A stretch of 64,000 bases of DNA from NCBI GenBank assembly GCA_964588325.1, contig CAZPOR010000006.1:1-64000 (forward strand). The letters run 5' to 3'. Within the stretch, counting starts at the first letter, position 1. Each line of letters begins with the position of its first letter. Shown here piece after piece: positions 37,380-45,616 of this stretch. A program made the position numbers and the translations under genes. Source of the stretch: Thiovibrio sp964588325. Lineage in GTDB: Bacteria; Desulfobacterota; Desulfobulbia; Desulfobulbales; Desulfurivibrionaceae. The notes under the pieces were generated by a model. That model was given only the letters and a program-made list of their open reading frames with translations. It did no database searches and was not told where the DNA came from.

Positions 37380-38423
37380 ATGACCAAACCAAAACTGACC
37401 AGCACCGTCAAAGCCGCCGGTTGAGCCGCCAAATTGAGTCCGGGGGACCTGGACCAATTATTGTGCGGCCTTGACTTGCCCACCGATGCGAACCTGATCG
37501 CGGGCGCGGCAACGGGCGAGGATGCCGGGGTGTACCGTCTCAACGACGACACCGCCCTGATCCAGACGGTGGATTTTTTCACCCCCATTGTCGACGATCC
37601 CTACCAGTTCGGGCAGGTGGCCGCGGCCAATGCGCTCTCCGACGTCTACGCCATGGGCGGCAAGCCGCTTCTGGCCATGAACCTGGTGGCCTTTCCCATC
37701 AAGAAGCTGGACCGCTCTATCCTGCAAGAGATCTTGCGCGGCGGCCTTGATAAAATCAAGGAGGCCGGGGCCTTGCTGGTGGGCGGGCATTCCATCGAAG
37801 ACGACGAGCTGAAATACGGGCTCTCCGTAACCGGGGTGGTGCATCCCAGCCGGGTCCTCCTCAATTCCGGCGCCCGGGTGGGAGACCGGCTCCTGCTCAC
37901 TAAGCCCCTGGGCACCGGCATCCTTTCCACCGCCCTCAAGGGCGGCGTGGCCGCACGGGGCACCGAGGCCATGCTCACCCGGGTCATGGCCACCCTGAAC
38001 CGGGAGGCGGCGAGCCTCATGCAAACCGTGGGCCCGCATGCCTGCACCGACATCACCGGCTTCGGGCTGGTGGGGCATCTCTACGAAATGGCTATTGCCT
38101 CTGGCGTGGCCATCCGCATCGATTCGCGGGCCGTGCCGATTCTGCCCGAGACCCTGCACCATGCCTCCATGGGCATAATCCCGGAGGGAGCCCACAAGAA
38201 CAAGGCCTTTTACGCGCCCTTCATGCAGAGCGCGTTGGAGGAGCTGGACCCCATGGAGATGGTTCTCTGCGATCCGCAAACCTCCGGTGGCCTGCTCATT
38301 GCCGCTTCCGCCGAGGGGGCCAACTCCATTGCCGAACGGTTGGGCAAACGGGATTATCCCCTGGATTTTGGCATTATCGGCGAAGTGGTGGCGGGCAAAC
38401 CAGGAACCATTGAAATCATGTGA
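37380..38423 (+). CDS. selD: Selenide, water dikinase SelD, itself a selenoprotein (UGA-encoded Sec15)
   Basis: 347-residue enzyme that makes selenophosphate from selenide and ATP for selenocysteine and selenouridine synthesis. From the ATG at 37380 the frame reads MTKPKLTSTVKAAG, then TGA at 37422-37424, then AAKLSPGDLDQLL. This is the conserved SelD N-terminus (KAAGC/U-AAK), where the catalytic residue is Cys or selenocysteine; here it is encoded by UGA. Downstream the protein is intact: GEDAGVYRL, VDFFTPIVDDPYQFGQVAAAN, ALSDVYAMGG, GGHSIEDDELKYGL, DITGFGLVGHL. A start after the TGA would lose the catalytic residue. A SECIS-like hairpin follows the UGA. Confidence 0.93.
37432..37459 (+). 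promoter_or_regulatory. Candidate bacterial SECIS element in selD
   Basis: AATTG (37432-37436) pairs with CAATT (37455-37459) and GTCC (37438-37441) with GGAC (37451-37454), with a bulged A37437 and a 9-base apical loop beginning GGGGG. The loop starts about 18 bases after the UGA, and bacterial SECIS loops usually have G in the first two positions, as here. Confidence 0.65.
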
Positions 38424-38445
38424 TGGACAGGATATAGCATCAAGT

Positions 38446-40338
38446 ATGCTCAAATTTTTTCTCGATCGCAGCCATAAGGAAAAAGGGAACAGCGGGCCGG
38501 TGGCGGACGAACTGATCCGGCTGGTGCTCGATTCCGGGTTTTCCAGCAGCACCGCGGCCTATGTTCTCACCTGGGCCCTTTTTCTCATGGTGCGGGCAGT
38601 TGCCTCGCCAAGTCTGCTGACCGCCTGGCTGTTCGGAATGACGCTCGTTTTCCTGCTGCGGCTTGCGGCCACCCGTTGTTACCGGAAAAAGGCCAAGGAT
38701 CATGGGCTGATATCCTATCCCTGTGTGAACACCTATGTGGGGTTGGTTTTTCTCACCGGCGTGTTGTGGGGGGTGGGGATATTCTGTTTTTTTCAAACCG
38801 GATCGATGCTGGAGCAGATGGGGCTTGTTTTTATTGCCGCCGGTCTCACCGCCGGGGCAATTCCCCTTCTCTCTCCCCTGCGCAAGCTCTATTACTGGTA
38901 TATCTGCCTGCCGCTCCTGCCCTTGTCCTACAGGCTTTTCGAGCAGGGCGGCACCCAATACCTGGTCATGGGGGTCATCATCCTGTTTTACATCCTGGTG
39001 TTGGTTAATTCCGCCACCATCATGCAGAAATCCTTGGTCTCCGCCCTGGAGACGCGGTATGCCAACGAGGCCCTGGTGGCGCATCTGAGGCAGGCCAGCG
39101 AGGAAAGCGAATCCCTCAACCTGGAGTTGATTGCCGAGAACGACAGGCGCAAGGCCACGGAGAACGAGTTGGTTCTGGCCCGCGACGCCGCCGAGGCGGC
39201 GAGCCGGGCCAAGGATGAGTTTCTCGCCAACATGAGCCATGAGATCCGGACGCCGATGAACGGCATTCTCGGCACCCTGCAGCTTTTGCAGGACACCAGG
39301 ATGGATGCGGCCCAGATCGATTATGTCAAGACCGCCTACTCCTCGGCCGAGGGGCTGCTGTCCATCCTGAACGACATCCTGGATTTTTCCAAAATCGCCG
39401 CCCGCAAGCTGGTGCTGGAGGACATTCCTTTCAGCCTGCGGGCGTTGGTGGAAGAATTGGTCACTCTGCTCTCCCATTCGGCACAGGCCAAGAATGTGGC
39501 CCTGATGGCTGAGATCGATCCGCACCTGCCGGAAATGTTCATCGGCGACCCGACCCGGGTGCGGCAGGTGTTGCTCAATTTCATGACCAACGCCATCAAG
39601 TTCACCGAGCAGGGCGAGGTGAGGGTTCGGGTTCTGTGTCTTTCCGCCTTTGCCTCCCGGGTGATGCTGCGGCTTGAGGTCCGCGACACCGGCATCGGCA
39701 TCCCGGAGGAAAAACAGAAGGATCTGTTCCAGAGCTTTACCCAGGGCGACGGCTCCACCACCCGGAAATACGGCGGCACCGGTCTGGGTCTGGCCATTGT
39801 CCGGCAGCTTGTTTTGATGATGGGCGGGAAGATCGGGGTTGAGAGCGAGCCGGGCCACGGCTCGGTCTTCTGGTGCGAGCTGGATTTTCCCGTGGCGGCA
39901 ATGGGACGGCAGGGCGAGGAGCAGAAAACGAAGGGGGCGCAGGCGGAGATGGGCGCCTTGCAGGGCCATATTCTGCTGGTGGAGGACAACAAGGTCAACC
40001 AGATGGTGGCCGCGAAAATGCTGGCCAGCATGGGTTTGAGCGTCGATCTTGCCGAGAATGGGGAAAAGGCGCTGGCCGCCCTTGCCGGGAAGCACTACGA
40101 TCTGGTGCTGATGGATTGCCAGATGCCGGTGCTGGACGGCTACCAGGCAACGCGGGTCTTTCGCGGGCAAGAGCCCAAGGGAAAAAGACGGCTGCCGATT
40201 ATCGCCATGACCGCCAACGCCATGCAGGGGGACCGGGAAAAATGCCTGGATGCCGGGATGGATGATTATCTGGCCAAACCGGTGAAAAAAGAGCTGTTGC
40301 GCAAGCTCCTGGGGCACTGGCTTGCCATTTCTTCCTAG
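38446..40338 (+). CDS. Hybrid sensor histidine kinase (membrane domain, HisKA, HATPase, REC), tandem copy 1
   Basis: 630-residue kinase. About six hydrophobic helices (residues 30-195) form an integral membrane sensor with little outside the membrane. A coiled coil with EAASRAKDEFLANMSHEIR leads into HisKA (His in MSHEIRTP near residue 265), HATPase (DTGIGIPEEKQKDLFQSF; GTGLGLAIV), and a receiver (ILLVEDNKVNQMVAAKML; Asp in LMDCQMPVLDG near residue 565). No PAS or GAF is present. It begins 23 bases after selD. The next gene is a close paralogue in the same order, the product of a tandem duplication. Confidence 0.95.
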   Translation: MLKFFLDRSHKEKGNSGPVADELIRLVLDSGFSSSTAAYVLTWALFLMVRAVASPSLLTAWLFGMTLVFLLRLAATRCYRKKAKDHGLISYPCVNTYVGLVFLTGVLWGVGIFCFFQTGSMLEQMGLVFIAAGLTAGAIPLLSPLRKLYYWYICLPLLPLSYRLFEQGGTQYLVMGVIILFYILVLVNSATIMQKSLVSALETRYANEALVAHLRQASEESESLNLELIAENDRRKATENELVLARDAAEAASRAKDEFLANMSHEIRTPMNGILGTLQLLQDTRMDAAQIDYVKTAYSSAEGLLSILNDILDFSKIAARKLVLEDIPFSLRALVEELVTLLSHSAQAKNVALMAEIDPHLPEMFIGDPTRVRQVLLNFMTNAIKFTEQGEVRVRVLCLSAFASRVMLRLEVRDTGIGIPEEKQKDLFQSFTQGDGSTTRKYGGTGLGLAIVRQLVLMMGGKIGVESEPGHGSVFWCELDFPVAAMGRQGEEQKTKGAQAEMGALQGHILLVEDNKVNQMVAAKMLASMGLSVDLAENGEKALAALAGKHYDLVLMDCQMPVLDGYQATRVFRGQEPKGKRRLPIIAMTANAMQGDREKCLDAGMDDYLAKPVKKELLRKLLGHWLAISS

Positions 40339-40432
40339 CCGGTTCCGGCTTGAATGTGACCCCCTTTCCTTGCCCAGCACCCGAAACGCTCCATCACATA
40401 TCGGCCGGCGAGATTGCGGCCTCCCCTTCCGG

Positions 40433-40473
40433 AAGCATTGAAATCATTTGATGGACAGGGTATAGCATCAGGC
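40433..40473 (+). repeat. Duplicated selD 3' end and leader before kinase copy 2
   Basis: The stretch GCATTGAAATCATTTGATGG here matches the last codons and stop of selD plus the leader before copy 1 (38409-38445; ATTGAAATCATGTGATGGAC), then both continue TATAGCATCA to the kinase ATG. So the tandem duplication included the tail of selD. Confidence 0.8.
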
Positions 40474-42279
40474 ATGCTCACATTTTTTCTGGATCACAGC
40501 GGTAAGGAAAAAGACAGCCGCAGGCTGGTGACGAACGAACTGATCAGGCTGGTTCTTGATTCCGGATATTCCAGCAATATTACGGTCTTTATCCTGAGTA
40601 TTGCTTTGTGCATGCTGGTGCAGTCGGCGCTTGCATCTTCTGTTTGGCAAGGCTGGCTGGCTGGCATGGCCGTGTTGTTTCTCGCCAAACTGGGCGCCAG
40701 CTTCTGTTACCACAGGAAGGTGAAAACCAGCGAGCCCATTGTGCTGCGCTGTGTGCAGGCTTACATCTATCTGCTATTTTTCACCGGCATCATGTGGGGA
40801 CTGGCGGTGATTTTCTTTTTCCCCTCGGCGACCATCATGGGGCAGATGGCGTTATTTTTCATCATTGCCGGCCTCACCGCCGGAGCCATCCCCATCCTTT
40901 CCCCGTTGCGCAATCTCTATTTTGTCTATATGGCCTGCCCCCTGTTGCCCTTTGCCTATTTGCTCCTCGTTCACGGCGGCCAGTTTTATAACCTTATGGT
41001 TGCGGTTGTTATTTTGTATGCCCTGATGTTGATCAAATCGGCAACCCGCATGCAGGGCGCCCTTGTTTCCGCTCTGGAGATGCGGTTTGCCAACGAAGCC
41101 CTGGTCGGGAGCCTCCGCCTGGCCAACGAAGAAGCCGAGGCCGCGAGCCGGGCCAAGGATGAGTTTCTCGCCAACATGAGCCATGAGATTCGAACGCCCA
41201 TGAACGGCATCCTTGGCACCCTGCAGCTTTTGCAGGACACCAAGCTGGAGGGGGCCCAGGTTGATTATGTGAAAACAGCCTATTCCTCGGGCGAGGCGTT
41301 GCTGTCCATCCTGAACGACATCCTCGATTTCTCCAAGATTGCCGCCGGCAAACTTGTTCTTGAAAATATCCCCTTCAGCCTGCGGAAACTGGCGGAGGAT
41401 CTTGTGACCCTGTTCCACGGGCAGGCCCAGGCCAAAAGTGTCGCCCTGGTCGCGGAGATCGACCCGCAGTTGCCGGAGATGCTGCTGGGCGAGCCCACCC
41501 GGATGCGGCAGGTGCTGATCAATTTCATGACCAACGCTATCAAGTTCACCGAGCGGGGCGAGGTGCGGCTTCGGATGCGGTGCCTGTCCGTGGTTGCTTC
41601 CCGGGTATTGCTGCGCATCGAAGTCCGTGACACCGGCATCGGCATCGCGGAGGAAAAACAGAAAGACCTGTTCCAGAGCTTTACCCAGGCCGACGGCTCC
41701 ACCACCAGAAAGTACGGCGGCACCGGTTTGGGGCTGGCCATTGTCCGCCAACTTGTCCTGCTGATGGGGGGCAAGATCGGGCTGGAAAGCGAGCCGGGCC
41801 AAGGTTCTACCTTCTGGTGCGAGCTTGAGTTTCCCGTGGTGGCAGCGCAGAGCCAAGATCAGAAAGAGGATCCGGGCAAGACGGAAGATGCCGCCTTGCA
41901 GGGGCATGTTCTGCTGGTGGAAGACAACAAGGTCAACCAGATGGTGGCCGGCAAGATGCTCGCCGCCATGGGCCTCACCGTCGATCTGGCCGATGACGGG
42001 GAAAAGGCTCTGGCCGCGCTGGCGGAGAAGCGCTACGACTTGGTGTTCATGGATTGCCAGATGCCGGTGCTGGACGGTTACGAGGCGACGCGAACCTTCC
42101 GGAGCCGGGAAACTCAGAGCGGCAAACGGCTGCCGATCATCGCCATGACCGCCAACGCCATGGAAGGCGACCGGCAGAAATGCCTGGAGGCCGGCATGGA
42201 CGACTACATCGCCAAGCCGGTGAAAAAAGAGCTGCTGCGCAAGCTTTTGGGGCAGTGGCTGACCGCAGCATCCTCTTAA
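40474..42279 (+). CDS. Hybrid sensor histidine kinase, tandem copy 2
   Basis: 601-residue paralogue of the upstream kinase with the same architecture: about six membrane helices (residues 30-195), HisKA (FLANMSHEIRTPMNG near residue 230), HATPase (DTGIGIAEEKQKDLFQSF; GTGLGLAIVRQL), and receiver (LLVEDNKVNQMVAGKML; Asp in FMDCQMPVLDG near residue 530). It lacks about 30 residues of the coiled coil between the membrane domain and HisKA that copy 1 has. The membrane domain has diverged much more than the catalytic part, as expected if the copies now sense different signals. Confidence 0.95.
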   Translation: MLTFFLDHSGKEKDSRRLVTNELIRLVLDSGYSSNITVFILSIALCMLVQSALASSVWQGWLAGMAVLFLAKLGASFCYHRKVKTSEPIVLRCVQAYIYLLFFTGIMWGLAVIFFFPSATIMGQMALFFIIAGLTAGAIPILSPLRNLYFVYMACPLLPFAYLLLVHGGQFYNLMVAVVILYALMLIKSATRMQGALVSALEMRFANEALVGSLRLANEEAEAASRAKDEFLANMSHEIRTPMNGILGTLQLLQDTKLEGAQVDYVKTAYSSGEALLSILNDILDFSKIAAGKLVLENIPFSLRKLAEDLVTLFHGQAQAKSVALVAEIDPQLPEMLLGEPTRMRQVLINFMTNAIKFTERGEVRLRMRCLSVVASRVLLRIEVRDTGIGIAEEKQKDLFQSFTQADGSTTRKYGGTGLGLAIVRQLVLLMGGKIGLESEPGQGSTFWCELEFPVVAAQSQDQKEDPGKTEDAALQGHVLLVEDNKVNQMVAGKMLAAMGLTVDLADDGEKALAALAEKRYDLVFMDCQMPVLDGYEATRTFRSRETQSGKRLPIIAMTANAMEGDRQKCLEAGMDDYIAKPVKKELLRKLLGQWLTAASS

Positions 42280-42313
42280 CTGCTTGTCATTATGTGAAAA
42301 ATCGCGAAATAGC

Positions 42314-42343
42314 TTGAGTAGTTGCCCCAATCCGTGCTATATA
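42314..42343 (+). promoter_or_regulatory. Promoter of the RRM gene
   Basis: TTGAGT (42314-42319), an 18-base spacer and TATATA (42338-42343) with an extended TGC just upstream. The predicted leader would be about 210 bases long. Confidence 0.5.
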
Positions 42344-42412
42344 ATGGACTCGATTCTGGTTTTTTTCCCGTCGTGGGAGGCGCCGGAATCCCCTGTGAGA
42401 TTACCTGAAGAT

Positions 42413-42455
42413 GTGTAAAGAGGGGCCGCGGACCGGTCCCTTAATTTTTTTACAC
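42413..42455 (+). promoter_or_regulatory. Leader hairpin upstream of the RRM gene
   Basis: GTGTAAA (42413-42419) pairs with TTTACAC (42449-42455), enclosing a GC-rich AGGGGCC...GGTCCCTT inner stem and a T-run (42445-42451). It could be an attenuator or a temperature- or protein-responsive leader structure, as often found before RNA-binding stress genes. The surrounding 42280-42559 region has no other gene. Confidence 0.5.
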
Positions 42456-42559
42456 CTCTGCAGATGGGCCAATTGTTGGCCGTTGCGCTATCCGCCAATT
42501 CTGTGCGTTGGGTTTTTTGATAGCGGTTGTTATGCATGCACATGAGGGAGGATGTATCA

Positions 42560-42835
42560 ATGAATATGTATATCGGCAATCTTGCTTTTGGGGTCACCGA
42601 AGAAGAGCTGAAGGAACTTTTTTCCCAATACGGCGAGGTCGCCAGCATCAGTCTGGTCAAGGACCGGTTCTCCGGGCAGTCCAAGGGCTTCGGTTTTATC
42701 GAGATGCCCAGCAACTCCGAGGCGGACAAGGCGATCAAGGCCCTGAACAAGATGATGCTCAAGAACCGCGAACTGAAGGTGAATCAGGCCGAGGTTAAGA
42801 AAAAAGACAAGAAGCGCCGCCGTCCCAGCTATTGA
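42560..42835 (+). CDS. RRM-domain RNA-binding protein
   Basis: 91-residue single RNA-recognition-motif protein. RNP2 is MYIGNLAFG and RNP1 is KGFGFIEM, both with the aromatic residues that stack on RNA bases. The tail is very basic (KKKDKKRRRPS). Bacterial RRM proteins of this size (Rbp type) are often cold-induced RNA chaperones, which would fit the long structured leader. The ATG at 42560 has GGGAGG upstream. Confidence 0.93.
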   Translation: MNMYIGNLAFGVTEEELKELFSQYGEVASISLVKDRFSGQSKGFGFIEMPSNSEADKAIKALNKMMLKNRELKVNQAEVKKKDKKRRRPSY

Positions 42836-42870
42836 TCGGGATGCCGCACGCAGCACGATGGGTATTGCAG

Positions 42871-42907
42871 AAAGCAGGTTGGTCCGGTTGGCCAACCTGC
42901 TTTTTTT
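42871..42907 (+). terminator. Rho-independent terminator after the RRM gene
   Basis: GCAGGTTGG (42874-42882) pairs with CCAACCTGC (42892-42900), followed by seven Ts. Confidence 0.92.
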
Positions 42908-42986
42908 ATAGGGAACGGCCAGTAGCGGGCTTGTCCCCGGCCACGGCAACGAACAGCGCACCGCAGGCAAGGCGCACGGGAGAGCG

Positions 42987-43580
42987 ATGGATACCAGAAT
43001 AGAAGCCTTGCTTGAGGCGATGAAGAAGCTTGAGCAAGAGGTCCTGGAGGAGATAGAGAAGAAGGAGGCGGAGTTTTATTACCGCGTGACCGGCCGCAAG
43101 GTCCGTTTCGAGGCAGAGGTCAAAAAGCAGCATCGGGCTCTGATGCAGCGGGTGTCCCGCTACCTGTCCGAGGCCCCCCTGCTCAATATTCTCACCGCGC
43201 CGTTCATCTGGTTCATTCTTCTCCCGGCCCTGTTTCTGGACCTGTCAGTCACGGTCTTCCAGGCGGTTTGCTTCCGGGCTTACGGCATCCCCAGGGTCAA
43301 AAGGCGGCGCTACATCGTCATCGACCGTCAGGCCCTGGCCTATCTCAACCTGATCGAGAAGCTCAATTGCATGTACTGCGGTTATGTCAACGGGTTGATC
43401 GCCTATGTCCGGGAGATTGCCGGCCGCACCGAACAGTATTGGTGTCCGATCAAGCATGCCCGGCGGATTGCCTCCATGCACAGCCGTTACGGAAAATTCC
43501 TGGAATACGGCGATGCCGAGGGTTACCGGAGCCGCCTGGAGAAGATCCGCCGGGATTTCAGAGACCTGGAGGGGAAATAA
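42987..43580 (+). CDS. Conserved hypothetical membrane-associated protein with CxxCG motif
   Basis: 197-residue protein. An N-terminal charged coiled coil (residues 1-55) is followed by one hydrophobic segment (FIWFILLPALFLDLSVTVFQ, near 75-95) and a C-terminal soluble part with NCMYCGYVNGLIAYVRE near residue 130, a CxxCG motif that might bind metal or heme, and WCPIKHARR. Function unknown. Its stop overlaps by one base the start of the YjdF-like gene, so the two are translated together. Confidence 0.78.
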   Translation: MDTRIEALLEAMKKLEQEVLEEIEKKEAEFYYRVTGRKVRFEAEVKKQHRALMQRVSRYLSEAPLLNILTAPFIWFILLPALFLDLSVTVFQAVCFRAYGIPRVKRRRYIVIDRQALAYLNLIEKLNCMYCGYVNGLIAYVREIAGRTEQYWCPIKHARRIASMHSRYGKFLEYGDAEGYRSRLEKIRRDFRDLEGK

Positions 43581-44194
43581 TGAGCAGGGGCGCGGTGAGC
43601 TGGGCAGCGATCTATCTGACGGCCTTGGTCTGGTCCGCCATTGAGCCGAAGGATTTCTACATTTGGTTCCTGGAGGTGCTCCCAGCCCTGATCGGGGGTG
43701 GAGTGCTCGTTGCCACCCGCCGCCGCTTCCCGCTGACCCCTCTGGTCTACATCCTGATCCTGATCCATTGCCTGATTCTGATGCAAGGCGGGCATCACAC
43801 CTACGCAGAGGAGCCTTTTTTCAATTGGCTCAAGGAGGTGTTCGGCTGGCCGCGCAACAACTACGACAAGGTGGGTCATTTTGCCCAGGGCTTTATCCCG
43901 GCCATGGTGGCCAGGGAGATTCTGCTCCGCAAGGCGGTGGTCAACGGGCGCGGCTGGCTCAATTTTCTGGTGGTCTGCGTCTGTTTGGCGATCAGCGCCT
44001 TCTACGAATTGCTGGAATGGTGGGTGGCAGTGCTTTCCGGGACCGGAGCCGATGCTTTTCTCGCCACCCAGGGGTATATTTGGGATACCCAGTCGGATAT
44101 GGGGCTGGCCTTGCTGGGGGCGATCATGGCCCTGATTCTGCTGGGAAAAGCGCATGACCGGCAGCTTGGGCGATTGATGCGAAATACAGACTGA
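43580..44194 (+). CDS. DUF2238 (YjdF-family) inner membrane protein
   Basis: 204-residue protein with about six membrane helices. The block HHTYAEEPFFNWLKEVFGWPR and the motif NNYDKVGHFAQGFIPAMVARE are characteristic of the YjdF/DUF2238 family, as is the later YELLEWWVAV and QGYIWDTQSDM. The conserved His, Asp and Glu residues lie at membrane edges. Function is not known. It is coupled to the CxxCG protein upstream. Confidence 0.87.
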   Translation: MSRGAVSWAAIYLTALVWSAIEPKDFYIWFLEVLPALIGGGVLVATRRRFPLTPLVYILILIHCLILMQGGHHTYAEEPFFNWLKEVFGWPRNNYDKVGHFAQGFIPAMVAREILLRKAVVNGRGWLNFLVVCVCLAISAFYELLEWWVAVLSGTGADAFLATQGYIWDTQSDMGLALLGAIMALILLGKAHDRQLGRLMRNTD

Positions 44195-44208
44195 AGAGAG
44201 GAGAGGAA

Positions 44209-44493
44209 ATGGTTACAGCGATTATATTGATGAATGTTGAACGGGGAAAGATCAACGAAGTGGCGGAAAAGCTCGCCGACGTGGAGGGCATTTCCGAGGT
44301 GTATTCCGTCAGCGGCAGCCACGATCTGGTGGCCATTGCCAGGGTGGCGAACAACGAAATGCTCTCGGCCCTGGTGACCGGGCGGATGCAGCAATTGGAG
44401 GCCATCCGGAAAACCGAAACCATGCTTGCCCTCCAGACTTACTCCCGCCATGCCCTGGAGAGCATGTTTTCCATCGGACTCGACGGCGCCTGA
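44209..44493 (+). CDS. Stand-alone Lrp/AsnC ligand-binding (RAM) domain protein
   Basis: 94-residue protein with only the effector-binding domain of Lrp/AsnC regulators (AIILMNVERGKINEVAEKL, then EVYSVSGSHDLVAIARV) and no helix-turn-helix. Such proteins bind small molecules, often amino acids, and may form octameric rings. It sits 15 bases after the YjdF-like gene and is convergent with alanine dehydrogenase. Whether it tunes amino-acid metabolism is only a guess. Confidence 0.88.
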   Translation: MVTAIILMNVERGKINEVAEKLADVEGISEVYSVSGSHDLVAIARVANNEMLSALVTGRMQQLEAIRKTETMLALQTYSRHALESMFSIGLDGA

Positions 44494-44497
44494 GCCA

Positions 44498-45604
44498 CTA
44501 GAGCTGAAGGGGGCGCCACTCTTTTCCCTGTGACTCGGCCACCAGCCGGTTGGTGAGCACGCCCTGGTATGTGGTTATCCCCCGGAAAAGAGCGGAATCG
44601 TCCCTGGCGGCCTTGGCAAACCCCTTGCTGGCCATGGCCAGGGCATAGGGCAGCGTGGCGTTGGTCAGGGCAAAGGTGGAGGTGCGCGGCACCGCGCCGG
44701 GCATGTTGGCCACACAGTAGTGGATGATTCCGTCCACCGTATAGACCGGATCGGAATGATAGGTGGGATGCGAAGTTTCGGCGCAGCCGCCCTGGTCGAT
44801 GGCCACATCGACGATGACCGATCCGGGCCGCATCAGGCCGAGCATCTCCCGGGTAATCAATTTCGGTGCCCGGCCTCCCACCACCAGCACCGCTCCCACC
44901 ACCAGATCGGCCTTGGCAAGTTCCTCCTCGATGGCCTGCCGGCTGCTGGCCAAGGTTGTGACCCTGCCCCGGAACAGGGCGTCAAGCTCCGCCAGCCTGG
45001 GCAGATTGCGGCCCAGCATGACAACCTCCGCGCCGAGCCCCACCGCCATTTGCGCCGCATTGACCCCCACGGTGCCGCTGCCCAGGATGGTCACATGCCC
45101 CGGCGGTACGCCCGGCACCCCGGCCAGCAACACCCCGCGGCCGCCCGCCTCTTTTTCCAGAAAATGGGCGCCCGCCTGGATGGCCATGCGTCCGGCCACC
45201 TGGCTCATGGGAGCGAGAAGCGGCAAAAAACCGTTGTCGAGCTGCACGGTTTCGTAGGCCACCCCGGTCACCCGGGCATCGAGCAGCGCCTGGGTCAGCT
45301 CCGGAAGCGGGGCCAGGTGCAGATAGGTGTAGAGGATCAACCCCGGCCGCAGCAGCGGATATTCCGGCACCAGCGGTTCCTTGACCTTCATGACCAGATC
45401 GGCTGTGGCCCAGACCTCGGCTGCCGTGGCCGCGATCCCGGCTCCGGCCGCGCGGTACTGCTCGTCTGTTATGCCGCTGCCCTCCCCCGCTCCCTGCTCG
45501 ACCAGCACCGTATGCCCACCCTGCACCAGCCCCTTGACCCCGGAGGGCACGATCCCAACCCGGAACTCCTTTTCCTTGATCTCCTTGGGAACGCCTACGA
45601 TCAT
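44498..45604 (-). CDS. ald: Alanine dehydrogenase
   Basis: 368-residue NAD-dependent enzyme interconverting L-alanine and pyruvate plus ammonia. Marks: VGVPKEIKEKEFRVGIVPSG at the start with catalytic Lys and Arg region, MKVKEPLVPEY near residue 72 (substrate Lys), FTYLHLAP-like YTYLHLAP (catalytic His), the Rossmann motif GSGTVGVNAA near residue 174, and DVAIDQGGCAETS with the catalytic Asp near residue 268. Length is normal. The gene is convergent with the RAM-domain gene (four bases between stops) and leads with the DUF523/DUF1722 gene on its 5' side. Confidence 0.95.
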   Translation of the reverse strand: MIVGVPKEIKEKEFRVGIVPSGVKGLVQGGHTVLVEQGAGEGSGITDEQYRAAGAGIAATAAEVWATADLVMKVKEPLVPEYPLLRPGLILYTYLHLAPLPELTQALLDARVTGVAYETVQLDNGFLPLLAPMSQVAGRMAIQAGAHFLEKEAGGRGVLLAGVPGVPPGHVTILGSGTVGVNAAQMAVGLGAEVVMLGRNLPRLAELDALFRGRVTTLASSRQAIEEELAKADLVVGAVLVVGGRAPKLITREMLGLMRPGSVIVDVAIDQGGCAETSHPTYHSDPVYTVDGIIHYCVANMPGAVPRTSTFALTNATLPYALAMASKGFAKAARDDSALFRGITTYQGVLTNRLVAESQGKEWRPLQL

Positions 45605-45616
45605 GGGGATTTCTCC

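Noticed and set aside
37434..38423. selD starting at the first open codon run after the TGA
   Set aside because: This would delete the conserved catalytic KAAG-U-AAK region; the upstream ATG at 37380 with a selenocysteine UGA explains the family N-terminus.
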